A stretch of DNA of 64,000 nucleotides from Diploptera punctata (GCA_030220185.1 JASPKZ010005703.1:186001-250000); one strand, 5' to 3'. Numbered from the stretch's first letter, positions 40,906-51,900 are shown. Notes: generated by a model not told the origin, from the letters alone. Made by a program: numbers and translations.

Positions 40906-41079
40906 CAAAAAAGTTTATTAAAAAATAATTATTTAAATCCATTAACTGAAACTGAAAAAAAAAAAAAAACTGCGGGCGATGGAGAAATTCCGAATACATA
41001 TTAGAAAACACGATAACAAAATGCATTAAGTACGACTATTGGTACTCATGAGACAAAAATCATGTTGACCAGTGTTATT

Positions 41080-41730
41080 ATAAGTTATGCCACGAGTGAT
41101 TTCCAATTTATCTAAAGCATTTGGAAATCAAAAGTAGCATTTGTTAGGACATTTAACGAATAAAATTAAGCTGTTTACTCACAAATCATTATTTAAATAT
41201 AGTTATTTTAAAATGTTTATATACTTAAGGTAAACGGCGATGTTTGAAAACAAATGAGAACTATTTTTGCTTATGTTTCATTTGTTCATCACTGCAATTT
41301 GATCATACTATTTATTGCCAAATAGGATCTCAATATTGCAAGAATGCACCCTAGTGGAGAAAAAATTAAACATATCAAACTGTATATTATAAATAACATT
41401 ATATGTTATTAATTCATTTTTTTCGGAAACAACTCAGTAAAATCAGTATTTAAAACACAATTATTGAACACACAATTATCAATTGTGTAGGTCGAAGGAA
41501 TCTGTTCATTATTTGCTATATTGAACGTATTTGTTAGAGAGTCAGTCACTGGAAAATAATGCTTTGACCTGTTCAGAATGTTAAAAAGGAGGAGTTTTCT
41601 TTATTTTAGTAATCAAAATTCGATACTTATCGAGGCGAAACACGACTGTGATTGGTTGTAAAACAACATTCATGCAAACGTGATTGGCCATTGACTTCCA
41701 TTTGGATCATGAGTTAAAATAGTCTAAGAT
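41080..41730 (+). repeat. Repeat R750, copy A
   Basis: Landmarks in order: 'atgccacgagtgatttcc', 'attatttaaatatagttatt', 'cggcgatgtttgaaaacaaa', 'aagaatgcaccctagtggag', 'ggcgaaacacgactgtgatt' and 'gagttaaaatagtc'. Copies: B 46221-46800, C 49364-50125, D 59461-60170 (-). Non-coding, ~0.6-0.76 kb. Class unresolved. Confidence 0.75.
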
Positions 41731-42087
41731 TCGATCTCATATTATGTAGCCTATATTCCAAGGAGAGTTAGAGTTACATCATGTTGAGTGAAAGAGGATG
41801 AGAGAGTACAAGGAAAATGACTTAGGTATATGGGTAAACATCAATAAGTTACTCAATTGCGAAGATACTCGTATATTTCCTTAATGCAGGGCAATATTTA
41901 AGATACACAATATTTGTTCTTGTATATTTGATAAAAAGTTTACCTTGAATTTTTTGGTTGGCGGGAGTGGCCCACCTCTTTATCTTAAACCTTTATCATC
42001 TTTCGATTTTACAACCTATAAGATATTTGAAGGGTACAAGGAAGAATTAGGTAAGTCACTTTTTTTTAATTTGGAGAGAAAAATAAA
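41731..42087. other. No supported feature
   Basis: AT-rich, nothing recognised. Confidence 0.4.
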
Positions 42088-42160
42088 TGCCTAATCCGGG
42101 ATTTGAACTCAATATCTCTGCTTCTGTACACCAGTGCTTTAACGATTTAAGCTATTAGGC
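42088..42160 (-). tRNA. tRNA-like sequence, 73 nt, cloverleaf-capable
   Basis: The minus strand begins GCCTAAT and ends ATTAGGC plus one base, so the 7 bp acceptor stem pairs perfectly. A box 'agcttaaatcgttaaagc', T arm TTGAG-TTCAAAT-CCCGG (B box GTTCAAATCCC) and an anticodon arm CTGGT-gtacaga-AGCAG (four of five pairs, loop of seven, apparent anticodon ACA) follow. The D stem has three pairs. The unusual anticodon and AT-rich arms argue against a working gene. It could also be a young SINE head. Confidence 0.45.
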
Positions 42161-42354
42161 ATCACGATTTAAACATAGATTTTTTGTTTCTTATAATACT
42201 ATTTTTTCTTCAAATTTAATTTCTCATTAAGTGAGAAGTGATAAATTTAAAATTAAATACCACTTTTTTGTCGAAATGGAGTTGATTCTCTATAGAAAGC
42301 AATAAGTAAAAATATATCTGATCAGTTTATCACATCTAGAAATACATAATAGAA
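42161..42354. other. No supported feature
   Basis: AT-rich, nothing recognised. Confidence 0.4.
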
Positions 42355-42575
42355 AAAATGAGAGACTGTTAAAGAAGTGGCTGAATTCATATATCTAGGT
42401 ACAATAATTACAAACAAAAATAAAGTGCAGAAAGAAATTAAACATAGACTCATTTCTGTAATTGTATGCTATCGTACAATATAGGGATTCTTGTCATCTC
42501 AACTTCTCTCAAAATTTTCTAACTGAAAATGTGTAAAACAGTTATTCTTCCAGTTATATTTTATGGACCTGGAGA
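42355..42575 (+). mobile_element. LINE fragment (connection region)
   Basis: The plus strand reads ETVKEVAEFIYLGTIITNKN then KVQKEIKHRL, and after frame changes LKMCKTVILPVIFYG. This is the YLGTIIT segment between the palm and the YG.E.WTL motif of RTE-like LINEs. Confidence 0.7.
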
Positions 42576-42904
42576 ACAACCTACAACACACATAATACCG
42601 TAGTGTTGACTTCATTCAATTCGTACATAATATACCGGAATAGCGCAATAGATATTTCAGGTCTGGGTGCGTGCCTAGTCCGAACTATTGTGTTTGTAAA
42701 CATAGTTATGTAATCAGCCACTGGTGAAGTATTGAGTTAGTTACTGACACACTTGTCCTTCGCTACGTCGCATCATCCTCCTCTCTGTGTTTCGTGGTCG
42801 GTGGCACTTAAGTGACTTGTGGTTGAACTTCAGAATGACCACAGACGCTATAGATTAAGGATGGTTTTATTGCCTTATGGATAAAAGAAAATAACTAGAG
42901 TTTA
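42576..42904. other. No supported feature
   Basis: Moderate GC, no coding or repeat signature recognised. Confidence 0.4.
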
Positions 42905-43140
42905 ACCATTAAATTGGTAATATATCTTATAAGACACATTGGTATAATTTATTCAATATTTTGAATGAAACAATAGAAAAAAATGAATGAAAAAAAATTA
43001 CTTAAATTTGTGCCGAACTACACAATATAGGCCTACAGTAATAAATTACAGTTTCAGGTGGTTTTGTTTTCACTGTGGTAGAACACATTTAAATAGCGGG
43101 CACGAGAAGTTAATGTTTCGCCAATTTAAGGGTAAAACTA
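42905..43140 (+). repeat. Repeat X, most complete copy
   Basis: Contains both the left part (shared with 25826-25905) and the right part 'gtggttttgttttcactgtg' (shared with 26310 and 28226). Non-coding. Confidence 0.55.
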
Positions 43141-43159
43141 GGATTTTTTTGGCATAAAA

Positions 43160-43322
43160 AAACTCCAAGCTCGACAGGCCTAGAAGGCCCCTGGACTACC
43201 AGCCGGCTGCTGGCCTCACGTCCACATGTGTTAATCACAGAGGTAGACGATTATAAGCCGTGTATGTCAGCATGTCGGGTCCCCCAGCCGTTATAGTTTG
43301 TCTTCTGGAGACGCTACTTAAA
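43160..43322 (-). mobile_element. SINE family 4, 3' fragment
   Basis: 'accagccggctgctggcctc', 'acgtccacatgtgttaatca' and 'ccccagccgttatagtttg' match the reversed 3' half of SINE4. Confidence 0.65.
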
Positions 43323-43329
43323 TATAGTC

Positions 43330-43964
43330 CAATAAAATGAAGAAAAATCTTAAAGAACAATCAATACAATTTGGGTTAATAATAAACAATGAGAAAACAA
43401 AATGACAATAACATTTTGGAGCAGGTGAATAATTTTACATATCTAGGATGCAATATCTCATATGAAGAAGAAAAGGATGTAAATGCAAAAATATCTAAAT
43501 TTTTAAGAGTTTTAGGGTTAATAAATTCTATCTTCAAGCCACAGTTAGTCCAAAAACATTCAAGACTAAAAGTGTATAAACACTGGCTCTTCCAACTCTT
43601 TTGTATGGTAGTGAAGTATGGACGTTGAAACAGAAGGATATACAGAGACTTAGATCTGCTGAAATGAGATACCTTCTGAGGACTGCAGGATACACACTAC
43701 TAGATCACAAAAAAATGAAGAATTACACATGAAACCTTTAGAAAACAAAATTTCTGATTATAAGTCAAGATGGATGCAACATGTTCATCGAATGGACGAT
43801 CACAGGATACCCAAACAAATGTTAAGATATCAACCTGCAGGAAGAAGATGACCAGGACGTCCACTCAAAAGACTTTTGGATGGTGTTTCCCTTGAGGCCG
43901 AAACAGGTCAACAAATTACCTAAATTCGTGAATGTACTATGATGATGATGATGATGATGAGAAA
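43330..43964 (+). mobile_element. LINE 3' part with (GAT)n tail
   Basis: The frame 43389-43628 reads EQVNNFTYLGCNISYEEEKD then LRVLGLINSIFKPQLVQKHS and RLKVYK. Frameshifts follow: LRSAEMRYLLRTAGYTLLDH-like, then MQHVHRMDDHRIPKQMLRYQ and PAGRR. It ends (GAT)n at 43938-43960. Confidence 0.75.
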
Positions 43965-44559
43965 ACAAAATACTTAAGATGTTCTGCCAACTATAAAATG
44001 TAAATGATATAAACCTGGACAATGTTACACTAAAATGAGTCAATTCTTATAAATATCTTGGATCCAAAGTGAATTACAATAATAGTATAGAAGAGGAGAT
44101 CAAAGAGAGAATCACTTCACGCAATAAAGCTTGATGTATAAATAAAGGGTTTCCAGTATAAAACCGGACACTCTGCGGCTGGCAGAGTGAAATGCGGACG
44201 AGGAGAGAGCGCAGCCTGACGGGTGAAACCCCGTTAGGCGTGTCCGGTTTTATATTGGAAGCCCTGTATAAAGCTTTTTAAAAGTAAATTTTCATCAAGA
44301 CAAGTGAAATTGAGATTGTATTACACAATAATAAGACCAGTGTTAACCTATGCAAGCGAAACATGGGTCCTGAAAAAAGATGTTATACAAAAACTTCTAT
44401 TCTTCGAAAGGAAAATTCTGAGAAGAATATTTGGTCCAATTAAAGAAACGGATAGCATCAGGAGAATTCGAAGTAACACAAAATCAAAACATCAACTATA
44501 TAAACGCACAAACATTAGCTTGGTTTGGACATATCAACCGCATTAGTGACGATAGGTTA
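43965..44559 (+). mobile_element. RTE-like LINE, interrupted by two hAT-type elements
   Basis: Before the first insert it reads NSYKYLGSKVNYNNSIEEEI then KERITSRNKA. After it: LRLYYTIIRPVLTYASETWV, KLLFFERKILRRIFGPIKET and, one frame over, LAWFGHINRISDDRL. It stops at the 8 bp duplication of the element at 44568. Confidence 0.75.
44145..44266. mobile_element. Small hAT-like MITE, 122 bp
   Basis: Inverted ends AGGGTTTCCAGTATAAAACC and CAGGGCTTCCAATATAAAAC (right end on the minus strand) of ~26 bp enclose a GC-rich core. Flanks TATAAATA / TATAAAGC resemble an 8 bp duplication with two changes. CAGGG is a common hAT terminus. Confidence 0.65.
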
Positions 44560-44567
44560 GTCATAAA

Positions 44568-44891
44568 TAGAGCGAGGATTTATATGAAGAGAATTTTACC
44601 AAAATATGAAATCAAAATAAGAAAATATGAAAAATATGAAAATTGTAACACGAAAATATTATGAAGCTATTATTTATTAACGTTATTACATATATTTTCA
44701 TATACATACATTCGGTATAATATATAGGATCCAACAGCATGTAAATGAGACAAGTAGACTTTATTTGTGGTTCAAACATTCAAGATATTCACAATATTTC
44801 TTATTTTAATTAGCTTTTCATTAATTCCATGCCCGTAGAAAGATCATGCTTACGATTTGAAACATTGTTAATAAATAGATCATGTCTACTG

Positions 44892-44933
<42 letters not shown>

Positions 44934-46219
44934 CAATCCAACAATCCATTAATTTATTCATTGATATTTAATTATGAATTTCAAAATCCAAGGAACAAAA
45001 CATAGCAACCAAAACAAACAGACTTGCATGAAATATAGCACTAAAAATTTAGATTAGGTACAATTTGGCATGATTACTATTCTCATTGCATAAAGATATC
45101 AAACTCCAGTAATTGTTTTTATTATTAATTTAACATTTCAAATATAATTTATCTTCCAGTAATTGTATATGTAGCGATAACCTTAAATTAGTTGTTGGTA
45201 TTGATATACGTATATAAAAAAGAATTAATTATTTATTCAATTACATTTAATTATGAAATCCAAGAAACAATACATAACCAAAACAGAAAGCTTTCCATGA
45301 AATATAGGACTGACAAAATTGAGACTATGTACAGTTTGGTATGGTAGCTATTTACATTGCATAAATATACTGAGCTTCAATATATGTACATGTAACAATA
45401 ACATTAAATTTAATTATAATTGAGTTGTGGTTTTTTATTTTTGGTATTTGCTGATACCTATAAAAATCGAGTTATAGGAACAATTTAATTTTGACACAAG
45501 AGATTGCAATTTATAAAATGTAGGCTAAGAAAGAATATTATTTAGTTATTTTAAATATATTTCAAATATAAAATGAACATACCTCTTTACTACAGTAAGT
45601 GCAAAACACTATTTTACCATCCGTGGTGTAGCATTTAAATGCTGAAATCCAATCACGAACTCCAGTTTTTGGCATCTTGTTTTTCACTAGTAGCAACAAG
45701 AAGTATGTCTGTACACAAGCAAAGTGAAGAAATTGCCTAGGTAAGAGTGGGTGGTCACTAATCTACTATTGTCCTTAAACTTATCAATCTGTCATCAGTT
45801 CATCATGTTCTCGTTCCAGCGGGCCAAGTTACGGATAAACCCCATCCATCTCTTGACTCATCTTGTTGTTATTGCCGGTTAACGGTATTTGTTTTGTCCA
45901 GAAAGGAATTCTGGAGAATTTCCACTTGTCTACGATTTACAATGTCAAAAACTTACAGAGGTACAGTCACTTCAAAAAATATTTTTAACAAATTCCTAGA
46001 AGTGTTATTGGAGAAAAAAAAATATTTTTTTAAATGTTGAAAATATGAAGCAATATGAAATATTTGCTAAAATATGAACTTTTTGTCAAAATATTATGAA
46101 ATATGAAATTTTTTTTGGTCCCATTCAATTCTACACTTCATAAAACGTGAAGATACTTTGTCGCAATGCTCTCCGACTTATAGTTTAAAACATGAAATTT
46201 CATAAAATTCCGCGCTCTA
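44568..46219. mobile_element. hAT-type non-autonomous element, 1652 bp, exact 8 bp duplication
   Basis: GTCATAAA at 44560-44567 and 46220-46227. Inverted ends TAGAGCGAGGATTTATATG and TAGAGCGCGGAATTTTATG. Subterminal words of the AAAATATGAA type are repeated many times near both ends, as expected for transposase-binding subterminal repeats. The interior is AT-rich with a (TA)n run (44899-44930) and no transposase frame. Related by its termini to 10546-11136. Confidence 0.8.
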
Positions 46220-46220
46220 G

Positions 46221-46800
46221 TCATAAATAATGTCATGAGTGATTTCCAAATCATCGATAAATTCACGAGTGACGAGTGAATTCATCTAGAGGATTTGCAA
46301 ATCAAGAGTGGCATTTAACGAATAAAATTAGGCTATTTACTCAAAAATCATTATTTAAATATAGTTACAGGTATTTTAAATATTTATATATTTAATGTAA
46401 ATGGCGATGTTTGAAAACAAATCAGAAATGTGAGGTTATGTATATTCACTGCAACTTGAACATATTATGTATTGTCAAATAGGATCGCTATATTGTAAGA
46501 ATGCACCCTAGTGGAGAAATAATCAAACACAGCAAAATGTACATTATAATCAACATTATAGGTCATTCATTTATGTTTTTAGTAAACAACTCAGTAAAAT
46601 CACGAAATCTGTTCATTATTTACTACATTCAATGTATTTGTTGGAGAAAAATAATGCTCTGACCTGTTCAGAGTATTAAAAAGGAGGAGCTTTCTTTATC
46701 ACAAAATAGCGAGATGAAACACGACTGTCATTGCTGTAAAACAAAATTCATTGAAACGTGATTGATCATTGACTACCATTTGGAGCCTGAATTAAATAGA
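46221..46800 (+). repeat. Repeat R750, copy B
   Basis: Starts 'aataatgtcatgagtgattt' immediately beyond the hAT element and ends 'gcctgaattaaatag'. Same landmark order as copy A, with small deletions. Confidence 0.7.
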
Positions 46801-46809
46801 AACAAATTA

Positions 46810-47020
46810 TAACTGAAACTCATTAGCACAAGAAGCAGAGGTAGATCCAAGAATAGGTGGAGAGATGAGTAATTGAAGATATAAGAAAGCTGGAAATAAT
46901 GAATGGGACAAGGCTTATCCAAAATCGAAATGGCAGATAATTGTTGAGAAGGTCAAAACGTGTACGAAGTTGCAGCACCTAATGAAGAAGAAGAAGAAGA
47001 AGAAGAAGAAGAAGAAGAAA
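46810..47020 (+). mobile_element. LINE 3' end with (GAA)n tail
   Basis: Across frames: KLISTRSRGRSKNRWRDE, then DIRKLGIMNGTRLIQNRNGR and LLRRSKRVRSC. It ends in ~11 GAA units. Confidence 0.65.
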
Positions 47021-47544
47021 TCCAATAAAATATCCACATCGTAACATAGATATTTTCGGGTATTACGGAACCCGCAACTAACTTGCTGAACATTAGACGA
47101 TGAATATAGTAAAATTGCGAGATAAGATAGAGAACTGAACGGTGCGGTGGTTCGGTTACTATGAACAGAAAATAAATTTACTGCCAGAGAGGAGAAATTG
47201 CCAAAGCATTAAGAATCAAGACACAGTTCGCTGATATCATCTTCGCTGTTCCAATTGTCTATATGTAGCACTCACCTGTTTTATAAATGAAACGCTGAGA
47301 TAAGAGGAAGAAAACTCACCCTCTCACGATATGGAGCTGAGGAAATATGAAAACAGCGATAAACAACATAGAAAAATAACCATTCAAAGATTTCAATTTA
47401 TTCATCACTTGTACTCTTTTGCAGCAAACCTAATGTTGAAAATGTCGATAAAGAAGTCATCTACAGTGCGTTTCAGAAAAAGCATGCATAAATTAAAAAG
47501 GAAATATTGACATTTATGATAAACTGGAAAGTCAGCTTAAGGAG
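47021..47544. other. No supported feature
   Basis: No reading frame or repeat recognised. Confidence 0.4.
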
Positions 47545-47560
47545 ATAATAATAATAGGCC

Positions 47561-47598
<38 letters not shown>

Positions 47599-47705
47599 GG
47601 CCTAATAATAATAATAATAATAATAATAATATAAATAATAATCAAATTAAGACCATAAGGTCTTCCCTTCCACTTCTCCAGGGTTTCATAAAAGTATACA
47701 ACTTT
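47545..47705 (-). mobile_element. CR1/jockey-like LINE 3' end with (TAA)n tail
   Basis: AAT arrays (47545-47630, with GGCC interruptions) are followed by 'attaagaccataaggtcttc' and 'cttccacttctccaggg', the reversed end of the LINE at 13540-16392. Confidence 0.65.
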
Positions 47706-48149
47706 AATAATTGAAGGGATTAGGGCAGTAACATGATAAGCCACATTCTGTTAAGAAATGTCATTTATTAAAATGATGGCAAATAAATGTATTGAAATAT
47801 CTATAAAATAATTTGTAAGTGCGCCAGCGATGAGTTAAAACATATAGCCACACAAAGTATTAACAGCAATACTGCTCAATTAGTATTTATAATTTTTTGA
47901 AACATTGAAATCCTTATATCTCAGAAAGAACAATATGTGAATTATCATGTTATAGCCCTAAACCCTTCAATAGCTTGATAATAAAAGTACAAAACAGAAA
48001 AAAATAATACAAATATTCCTGGTACTTGTTAAAAGGCTTCTCTAAATAGGAAGGAAACTTAATCTTATTGATATCAAATATAGGACGAATTCAACCAATT
48101 TTGATAAAAAATCACTACTCCTCATAGAATAATAGTCCTATAGGTAAAG
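47706..48149. other. No supported feature
   Basis: AT-rich, nothing recognised. Confidence 0.4.
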
Positions 48150-48462
48150 TAAGGTGGATCCCAGGAGCCTCAGGCGGCTCTTGGGGTAGTAGGAGGTTAG
48201 AGGTTTCCCACGTTTTCTCTAGACAATCCGCATTTTCTGACCGCCATGTTGTTATCCCTTCGTGACTGCCATCTTTACCCACCAGGAGAAGCGTTTGGTA
48301 CGCATTTCAATTAGAGGCCTGATAAGAAAAAAAACCCTGGGTCATAGTGTCCGCCAGAAGGGGTGAGTCCCGTTTAAAAATCGTGGCCCCCACCGGGACG
48401 CGCACTCACGACTTTCCGGCTTGTAGCGTATTGCCTTAACCACTACACTTAGGGCGTGCCAA
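48150..48462 (-). mobile_element. SINE family 3 copy
   Basis: The minus strand begins 'ggcacgccctaagtgtagtg' (A box), then 'agtcgtgagtgcgcgtcccg' (degenerate B box), body 'ggcggacactatgacccagg' and tail 'gcctgaggctcctgggatcc'. Confidence 0.75.
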
Positions 48463-48534
48463 CCTGAATACCCGAAATCGCGTACTTGTTCTTTACTATA
48501 CATTTCCCAAATTCTCAAAATCAACCTCTACTTT

Positions 48535-48868
48535 ACTCCTGGCGCGACAGATCTAGGAGGCCTACCATCGGGCTGCTGGCCACACATCTACTTACTTATA
48601 GATATGTAGATCATCTAGCCAGTATAGGGGCGACATGTGGTCAGTATCTGGGGTGCCCCCAGTCGTTATAGCTTCTTTTTTTTAACTGGAGCCGTTACTT
48701 ATAGTAGCTACCTAAATTATTCACTATGCTGGCTGAACACCGGTCCCATAGGCCTACTGACCGAAATTCTATGAGAAAATTTCTTCCTCCATGGGGACTC
48801 GAACCAGCGCTTGTCCCATAGATCTACACCAAGACATCATGCCTTAAATCATAGCTATTGCACGGGAT
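48535..48868 (-). mobile_element. SINE family 4 copy
   Basis: The minus strand has 'ctggttcgagtccccatgga' (B box), 'agaatttcggtcagtaggcc' and 'catgtcgcccctatactggc', and ends 'cgatggtaggcctcctagat'. Confidence 0.8.
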
Positions 48869-48983
48869 AAAAATCGTATTCAAGGTATATAATTCCAAGA
48901 ACTTGTAACGAAAAACATGTGTAACACAAGATAATTCCTTAGACTGTAGGATATAGTTTTAAACTCTCAGAAATTATGTAACA

Positions 48984-49353
48984 TGTTTATGCCTTCTTAT
49001 TGGAGACGGGTCAAAGTTAAACCGGACAGACCTTGTCATCCCACACATGTCGTCGTAGAAAGGGAACGAAACGAGGGTGGTTGACTTGTCAGAATCCGTT
49101 AATTGTGAAGTTTAAGAAAATGTCCATTTACTCAAATGCTGGTCGAAAATAATTAGAACTTCCCCTAAGTTGGTGAAGGGGCGTGGCTCGAGTAGACTAG
49201 TACATATATACCGTCTTTGGGAAGTATAATGGACTTTTTTATTTTTATGTGTGGTCCAGGATAGACGCACATATAGTTGAATAATAATAAACATCACTTT
49301 GTTTCTGATACAAACTTCATCTTTTAATTCTTCAAGACTGCGATATTTCAACG
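48984..49353 (+). mobile_element. Candidate solo LTR, 5 bp duplication
   Basis: TAACA at 48979-48983 and 49354-49358. It begins TGTTTATGCC, has a TATA-like 'gtacatatataccg' at ~49200 and 'aataataaaca' at ~49290, and ends ...TTTCAACG (CA changed to CG). Length ~370 bp. No internal region nearby. Confidence 0.4.
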
Positions 49354-49363
49354 TAACATGTAT

Positions 49364-50125
49364 CATAAGTAATGCCACGAGTGTTATCGATAAATTCACG
49401 AAGTGAGGAGTGAATTTATTTAGAGAATTTGGAAATTAAGAGTGCCATTTGTTAGGACTATTTAACGAATAAAATTAAACTGTTTATTCACAAATCATTA
49501 TTTAAATATAGTTATTTTAAAATATTTATATATTTAATGTAAACGGCGATGTTTGAAAACAAATGAAAATCGATTGGTACGCTTCATTTGCTTCTTTTGT
49601 TCGTCACTGCAACCAGATCATATTATTTATTGCCAAAAGAATGCAATATTGTAAGAATGCACTCTAATGGAGAAAAAATGAAACACGTCAAACTGTATAT
49701 TAATTCATTTCTGATGTCCTATGATGTAAATATTACAATTATATTTTTCTGGCAAAAAATACATTTAAGAAAGTGCAAACAGTGGTTTCTTTTTTCGGGG
49801 GTATAATCAATTGCTACAAATGTTTTTTATATTAACTCCCGCATGTGTTGACATTCATGCACTGTATATACAATCTGGTAGCCGTATTTCTTCGTAGGTT
49901 AGTCACTGCAAAATAATGCTATGACCTATTCAGAAGGTTAAAAAGGAGGTGCTTTCTTTATTATGATAAACTTCTTCTTCTTCTTCTTCATTTCCTGGTT
50001 TAGGCAAGAGTTGCCACTTTAGTTGGTAAATTCTAGGCGAAACACGACACTGTGATTGGTTGTAAATAAAAATCATTGTAACGTGATTGGTCATTGACTC
50101 CCATTTGGGGCATGAGTTAAATAGT
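49364..50125 (+). repeat. Repeat R750, copy C
   Basis: Complete landmark order from 'cataagtaatgccacgagtg' to 'ggggcatgagttaaatagtc'. A ~45 bp insertion lies at 49972-50016. Confidence 0.75.
49972..50016 (-). mobile_element. Very short LINE 3' insertion (~45 bp)
   Basis: The insert 'cttcttcttcttcttcattt' plus 'cctggtttaggcaagagttg' matches the terminal sequence of the LINE at 61200. It is absent from R750 copies A and D at the same site, with ACTT repeated at both borders. Confidence 0.7.
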
Positions 50126-51158
50126 CATCATAATTACCTATCATACCATATTTAATCATCCAATCTACAGAATTAACCTCTACATATTTATCCTTTTCAA
50201 CTAACGCTACCGTATCCACATTACACAACAAACTGTTCAATTACAAAAAAAATAATTTTGGAAAAATCGCTATGAAAGGGGTAAATCCCTCCAGAGGGAG
50301 AACAGTTAAAAGAGTAGAATTTTCACTATTTTCTTTTCATTCTTAAAGGTTGAATTAGATTAATATATAACCCCTTAAAATGAAAGACATTTAAGAAATT
50401 TTCGCCTTCTAGATGTAGACAACCGTGCGGATTTACAACTTACAACTTAAACTACCATTTAATATTCTGTAGGCATTATTGCGTTTGTAAACCAATTTGG
50501 TGAGCATTAAAAATTTTATTCGACATATTATCAGCAGGCAAACAGACAAAGTACACTGTTTTTCCCATTAATGAGTACTTGCGTGGCCAGGAATCGAACC
50601 AAATCGCTGTTCTGCATTCATCGCAAAGTCATAAAAGCCGCTACTTATGAATAATATTAACAATAGCAATAATCGGCGTGTTTATGTGAGACTATCTGCA
50701 CGTTCCAGTGCTGTGGGCCCCTCGTCCCCCTACAGACACGCCCCGCACCACGTAAATCATGTTAGAAGAACAAAGTGGGCGTCTTCGGCATTCATTTCGC
50801 CTAAGTCATGCGTTGAAAACTTACACCAACCATTTAGAATGGATTTAGATCTAAAACTTTGATTTCCTTCGTTTTAAATGAATTTGCGTGTTAGTATTTA
50901 AATACAAAGCGATTTTAATTTCCACAGCTATTAAACAAAACAAAAACAAACTTAAGAACATAAGAATTTAAAAATAACTATAACATACATTTTGTTATAT
51001 CTGCAACTACTCTATGACGATCAGAGTAACTAGAATTGTCTTACCTGTTATTCATGGACTAGTCGCTTTAAGTATAATGATCATATCGCGACTTTACTAC
51101 TATTTGTGTCTAAAAATAACATTTTTATGCATTTGCATATTTTTTTCCAATGACTAAT
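50126..51158. other. No supported gene
   Basis: A 71-codon frame at 50647 is open but without recognisable domain. 'gccaggaatcgaaccaaatc' at ~50585 is faintly B-box-like. Confidence 0.3.
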
Positions 51159-51170
51159 TAATTACTGATT

Positions 51171-51475
51171 CCTATTAGGTTCGTCTTCCGGGCATATAGG
51201 CCGTGGTCCAGTCGTTCTTCTACTCGACGTTTCGTCTACTACTGCGGTAGACATCTTCAGGAGATACTGCTTGCTCTCTGTGAACTCCTCAACAGTCGGC
51301 AGTCTGCAGCCGACTGTTGAGGAGTTCACAGAGAGCAAGCAGTATCTCCTGAAGATGTCTACCGCAGTAGTAGACGAAACGTCGAGTAGAAGAACGACTG
51401 GACCACGGCCTATATGCCCGGAAGACGAACCTAATAGGGATCAAGACGCCGGCCGTGAAAGCCTACAGTTATACA
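51171..51475 (+). mobile_element. Foldback element FB4 with hammerhead-like motif and exact 12 bp duplication
   Basis: TAATTACTGATT at 51159-51170 and 51476-51487. Arms of ~128 bp (left from 51171, right to ~51441) meet around an 8 bp loop at ~51299-51306. The right extension (to 51475) contains GCCGGCCGTGAAAGCC, the inverse of FB3's left extension. Right-arm motif: CTC, CTGAAGAT, hairpin GTCTAC-cgcagta-GTAGAC, GAAAC, GTC, GAG. Stem I CTC/GAG and stem II of six pairs are intact in both arms. Non-coding. Confidence 0.85.
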
Positions 51476-51553
51476 TAATTACTGATTACTTACTTTCACA
51501 AGTCGTCGACAATTAAGCTTATTAAACTAAATTTCATTCATATGTTGTATATA

Positions 51554-51900
51554 CAGGGTGTTCGGAAATTCCCATTACAAACTTCTAGGACTTGTAGAGG
51601 GGACTTATTAGTAGGGCTGCAAAAAAGTATCGGTATCAGGATAGTAACTAATTTCTATACACATTGTTTACAAAACGCGTGTCTTTGTCGAGCGTCTCCA
51701 CTGCCTGCTCGGAGCGGAGAGTGTGTTCGACTCTCCTCAGTAAAAGACCTGTTAACGTGATGTGTGGTTGTATCAGATTACCGAAACAAAAATTGTGCAA
51801 AGATGAGTCCATTCTTACACAAAGCGGACTTTACTAGAAATCTGTCCCGAGTAGCACGTGTCAACGTGCAGTTTCTAAACACAGAGGTGTAAGTACGATG
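51554..51900 (+). mobile_element. mariner-like element, left end only
   Basis: TA then CAGGGTGTTCGGAAATTCCC, the classic start of a mariner-like family. The following ~340 bp have no readable transposase and no matching right end was found. Confidence 0.5.

Noticed and set aside
51169..51490. Frame LKMSTAVVDETSSRRTTGPR as a small protein
   Set aside because: It lies within FB4's right arm, and its codons are dictated by the inverted repeat and the ribozyme-like motif.
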